From Diphasiastrum complanatum (taxonomy: Eukaryota; Streptophyta; Lycopodiopsida; Lycopodiales; Lycopodiaceae), in the NCBI GenBank assembly GCA_029204225.1, contig CM055103.1:47162458-47226457 (forward strand): a stretch of 64,000 nt of DNA, read 5' to 3'. A program made the translations under genes and the position numbers. This document shows, one piece after another, positions 60,206-64,000 of this stretch (the first letter of the stretch is position 1; every line of letters begins with the position of its first letter). The notes below the pieces were generated by a model. That model did no database searches, was not told the DNA's origin, and saw nothing but the letters and a program-made list of their open reading frames with translations.

Positions 60206-62260
60206 ATAATCCTATAACTAGGATCAGACCAGCAAAGCATAAAGAGCCACAAAGGCAAATGGAAGAATAAGAAAAGTCAAAACCACATAGTAACAAGAAT
60301 ATTTGTGTGAAATGCCTACATAAGACATACTGCATTCATGTTTCGTAAATCCAAAAATTGATGCATCCACTTCATAAAAGGCATGCATGCAGGGGACTAC
60401 CGCAAAATGCAAGAAACAAACAAGCTCAAAGTAGAAAAGAAACATTAATAGTTCGTCCTATTCGAAGAACCAGAACTCGAAGATGGCGAAGAAAGATTGA
60501 ATCATGAAAATTTGACCACCTACATCTGTGCAGACATGTGTGCAGTATCAACACCTGACACACACTCGAGGTAATCCTAGATTCATGAGCTACCTCGCAC
60601 TTTGTTACATCAAGATGGATCATGTCTGATTTCCAAAGTGCAGATCCATCAAGATTTATCATTCTTGGAGATGGATCAAAGCATCAAGTGAATGGTCTTG
60701 GTTCACTATGGCTCAACACAAATGGTAGATACAAACGACTCGAAGATGTTTTGTTCATGTGGGCTGAAGTAGTAGCTACAACTGCTTACATTTAGAACAG
60801 AATAGGAAAATCTGGTGCTCCTCACACAACACCACACAAATTATGGTGGGGTAGAAAACCCAATCTGGCTCATATTTGAATCTTTGGTTGTGCAGCATAT
60901 GCACATTTCCTGACAAGCTTCGAAAGAAGCTTGATGAGAAATCAGAACAATAGCTTGTAGGATATGAAAATCATTCATCATACTACATAGTTTAAATGCC
61001 AGAGACAAACACAGTGAAGACAACCAAAGATGTCAAATTCGATGAGAGCAGAACAATGGCCAACAATGATCCTGTCAGTTATGAAGTCCTTGGAAGACAA
61101 TACTATGATCTACCAACTGTGACAAAGAGAACAGAGGACGAACACTCAGATGAAGATGTTCGAGTCGCACCTCATTCGAGCGACGAATCAAACAAAGAAA
61201 GATTCGCAGCCATCATGGAGCAATCACAGGGGTGAGTATCTCGAATGCAACCAGTTCGAATGACTTGTGATGCATGTATAAAGGGTAAGATGTCACGTAC
61301 TCCTTTTGTCAAGGACTCCTACAGAACGACAAAGATTCTGGAGCTAGTACATTCAGACATCTATGGACCTTTCAACGTGATCTCAATAGGAGGCTCGAAA
61401 TATTATATCACCTTTATTGATGATTACAGTAAGTTTGCTAGAGTCTACTCCATTCACAATAAATTAGAAGCATTTGACAAATCCACAGAGTATGTGAATT
61501 CAGTAGAAAGATGCACATGAAATAAGAAGAAGCATATCAGAACAGATCGGGGTGGAGAATACATCTCAAACCGATTCACTGATTTTTGCAATGATCGCGG
61601 AATCATTCACAGAAGAACTGCATCTTATACACCGCAGCACAACGGTGTTGTAGAAAGAAAGAACATGACTCTTATGGAAGCTGCCAGGTGTATGATGGCC
61701 TATTTGAAGGCTCCAAGAGTGTTGTGGGCTGAAGTAGTAGCTACAACTGCTTACATTTAGAACAGGATAGGAAAATCTGGTGCTCCTCACACAACACCAC
61801 ACAAATTATGGTGGGGTAGAAAACCCAATCTGGCTCATATTTGAATCTTTGGTTGTGCAGCATATGCACATTTTCCTGACAAGCTTCGAAAGAAGCTTGA
61901 TGAGAAAGCAGAACAAGGATAGCTTGTAGGATATGACAATCATTCATCATACTACATAGTTTATACGCCAGAGACAAACACAGTGAAGACAATCAAAGAT
62001 GTCAAATTCGATGAGAGCAGAACAATGGCCAACAATGATCCTGTCAGTTATGAAGTCCTTGGAAGACAATACTATGATCTACCAACTGTGACAAAGAGAG
62101 CAAAGGACGAACACTCAGATGAAGATTTCGAGTCGCACCTCATTCGAGCGACGAATCAGACAAAGAAAGATTCGCAAGCCAACCTATTGCTACAACACCT
62201 GTAAACCGAAATGGTTCTGAACCTAGCAGATTTGTGAACCTGAGGTGAGGGTCTACTAAT
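60206..62260 (+). pseudogene. Copia family A, copy 3: rearranged protease-integrase region
   Basis: It begins with a broken zinc-knuckle region. A protease-side segment (VNGLGSLWLNTNG, about 60690) jumps to an integrase tail (WAEVVATTAYI, HTTPHKLWWGRKPN). Then comes a proper GAG-pre-integrase (CDACIKGKMSRTPF, 61266) and an integrase core with HSDIYGP, RTDRGGEY and VVERKN, so all three catalytic acidic residues are present. A second copy of the tail follows. The tail is a direct repeat, 60759-61212 and 61724-62181. Stops remain in both tails. The linker before RT (SYEVLGRQYYDLPTV) is present but RT is missing. Confidence 0.88.
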
Positions 62261-62668
62261 TCTAAAGTCCTGACTTTAGAAAGTGTGACTTAAAAAGAAC
62301 AAATCAACATAACACTGTTGAATAGAACTTGAAAAAGAACTCAAAACTTAGAACTTTAACATTCAGCCACAAAATCATTCATTCAAGAGACTTGCTGAAG
62401 GGTCAAGATGAGGACCCCCCCCCCGTCGAAGGATTTTTCTTTTGAAACTATGCAAGATCAATTGGCCCAAGGCCAATTACATATACAGTGGTTTTGGGAA
62501 TATGATTTCTTACATCTTTACATCGAAACAAAAGTTACAGATTTTGGATCTTAAAGAATCTTATACCAAGAAAAGTGGTTCCTTATGACATGCAAGGACT
62601 TACTAATCAATAAAAGAGCATGCATAGGCATTTGACATCAGTAGGCATGGCATGCATGAATCCAATTT

Positions 62669-62960
62669 GACATGCAAGCTTCGATTTCATACATGCAAGC
62701 TTCAATTTCATACATGCAAGTTCCCAAATCAGACATGCAACTCCTAAATCAGACATGCAACTTCTAAATCAGACTTGCAACTTCTAATCAGACATGCAAC
62801 TTCTAAATCAGACATGCAACTCCTGAATTAGACATGCATGGCCATAAAGTTATGGATGATGTGACATGCAAAGTCATCAAGTCATGGATGGTGTGAAATG
62901 CAAAGCCATCAAGTCATGAATGGTGTGACATGCATGGCCATCAGTCTTGTGGATGGTGTA
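62669..62960. repeat. Two adjoining minisatellites
   Basis: To about 62840 there are eight to nine units of about 20-22 bp with the core ATCAGACATGCAACTTCTA. Then come three units of about 40 bp with CATGGATGGTGTGACATGCA. They share ACATGCA, so one may have grown from the other. Confidence 0.85.
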
Positions 62961-64000
62961 AAGATAGAGAGATGAAAGAGGTAGGAGAAAGTGAGTGTGT
63001 GTGAAAGTGGTTCCATCCAATTTGACAGATCCTCCTCAAGCCATAGCTCCAAGCTTTCTTCCAAGCACCTACACACACAAAAGCAAGAGCAAGAGTCAAA
63101 GCAATAATGAATGGGAGATGAATAATGAGGGAGAGAGACGAGTTAGTCCTTTTATAAGGAATGTGTAGTCTTTAGGAAGTGGCTGAGGTGTCCAAAATGA
63201 GTGTGAGAGGTGTAAGGGAGACTCTAGGATAAAAAAGTGAGAGGGTGAGGTGTATATATGAGAGAGTGTTTATCCATTAGTTAGAGCAAAAAGGGAGGAG
63301 TAGGAGGGCGCATTTTCCTAGATGTCCTATGGCTTACAAGCCATGTGGAAAAGTAGGGAAGTTGCATATTGATAAGGATAGAAGGTATAGCTTAACATTT
63401 AATGTTAGCCACTTTCAAGTTGAATTTTTCTTTGTTTACAACATTGGGATTCACCCAAGTGTTTTTCATGTCATGGGAAAGGCTTTGTATATGTCCATCT
63501 TACCTTGCATAATTGTTCACAGATTCACTGCATCTGTGAGCACGACTTTTGTTATTACTTCTTTTTATAATTCTTTCTTTGTTCTTCTGTAGTTACGATT
63601 CTCCTTCTTCTTACTCAGATTGCAACGTGTATTTCCAGCCTTCAGTGCGAGTCACGGATCCAATACTTAGCTACATGCATAAACCAGTCATGTAACCATA
63701 CATAGCTCAGGAAGATCAACGTTATGGAACAGGGAGCAATCCTACCATTGTCTACTAAATCAGAAAGCAATCAAGAACAAGATTAACTACTAAAACAAGG
63801 AACAAGAAACAAGAACTAGATTCCTAACAGCATTTTAACAGTCTAAGAATCAAGAAACACTCATTTCTTGATGCTTAGATAGCTCAAGAACAATCAAGAA
63901 CTGGACTGTAAGAAATTATGCAAGATCTACACCACTATTCTAGCCTATTAGTTTACTTGAATGCTGATTCCTACCTTATTCCACAAACAAGAAATGAATC
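62961..64000. other. No gene recognised
   Basis: A GA/GT-rich stretch at 62960-63300, then AT-rich DNA. The last 200 bp (AACAAGAAACAAGAAC phrases, CAAGATCTACACCA) resemble 16480-16700 weakly. Confidence 0.4.

Noticed and set aside
62669-62840. CRISPR-like array
   Set aside because: Units are 20-22 bp, imperfect and directly adjacent without unique spacers; the context is eukaryotic.
1-64000. tRNA or rRNA genes
   Set aside because: No B-box-like GGTTCRANTCC with a matching acceptor stem and no rRNA-like stretch was noticed by eye; a tRNAscan run would be decisive.

Overview
This window looks like nuclear DNA from a land plant. Three things support that. Copia-type LTR elements carry the tRNA-iMet primer site TGGTATCAGAGC. 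There are fragments of an ULTRAPETALA-like SAND/Cys-rich gene, a plant-only family. There are also AT-rich, GT-AG introns of about 100-120 nt. The endonuclease-less Penelope-like retroelements suggest a lineage such as a lycophyte or fern, but that is inference. I found no rRNA, tRNA, CRISPR array or bacterial-type operon. Most of the window is a dense graveyard of degraded, nested and rearranged mobile elements. Layout, 0-19 kb: a Copia element on the minus strand with LTR, primer site and gag (1-2184); a second Copia fragment (3545-4240); a fold-back repeat family (2955-3320 and 6000-6430); a Ty3/gypsy RT piece (6465-6770); two convergent spliced coding regions I could not identify (7208-7713 plus, 8161-9386 minus); a Copia gag start (10525-10779); a 3' LTR with polypurine tract (11369-11640); a Penelope-like 3' end with a long tail (11972-13772); and a Copia integrase end (14962-15343). 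Layout, 18.8-28.7 kb: a very large inverted repeat with arms 18777-22153 and 25480-28724. Each arm holds a 360-bp LTR plus primer site and, outside it, the last exon of an ULTRAPETALA-like gene. The 3.3-kb spacer contains a broken gypsy RT/integrase. Layout, 34-50 kb: Copia and gypsy remnants; a second Penelope-like 3' end (35460-38400); a Copia element with LTR, PBS and an open 286-codon gag (38601-40720); a third Penelope-like copy (40930-42360); and a composite block (43567-49459) that repeats, in reverse order and orientation, pieces found at 0.5-1.5, 12-13.8 and 17.1-18.8 kb. The block ends in the most complete Penelope-like copy. Layout, 50-64 kb: two tandem Helitron-like ends with dense microsatellites (50756-52969), a Copia RT/RNase H remnant (53428-54200), an ULTRAPETALA-like pseudogene with a partial exon duplication (55374-56613), a rearranged Copia copy with an intact-looking integrase core (60206-62260) and a minisatellite (62669-62960). 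No element appears able to move by itself: every pol region seen has stops, frameshifts or missing domains. The most interesting items are the multi-copy Penelope-like family with its conserved 3' hairpin/(CT)n/TATA tail, the 10-kb inverted repeat carrying an ULT exon on each arm, and the two unidentified spliced genes.
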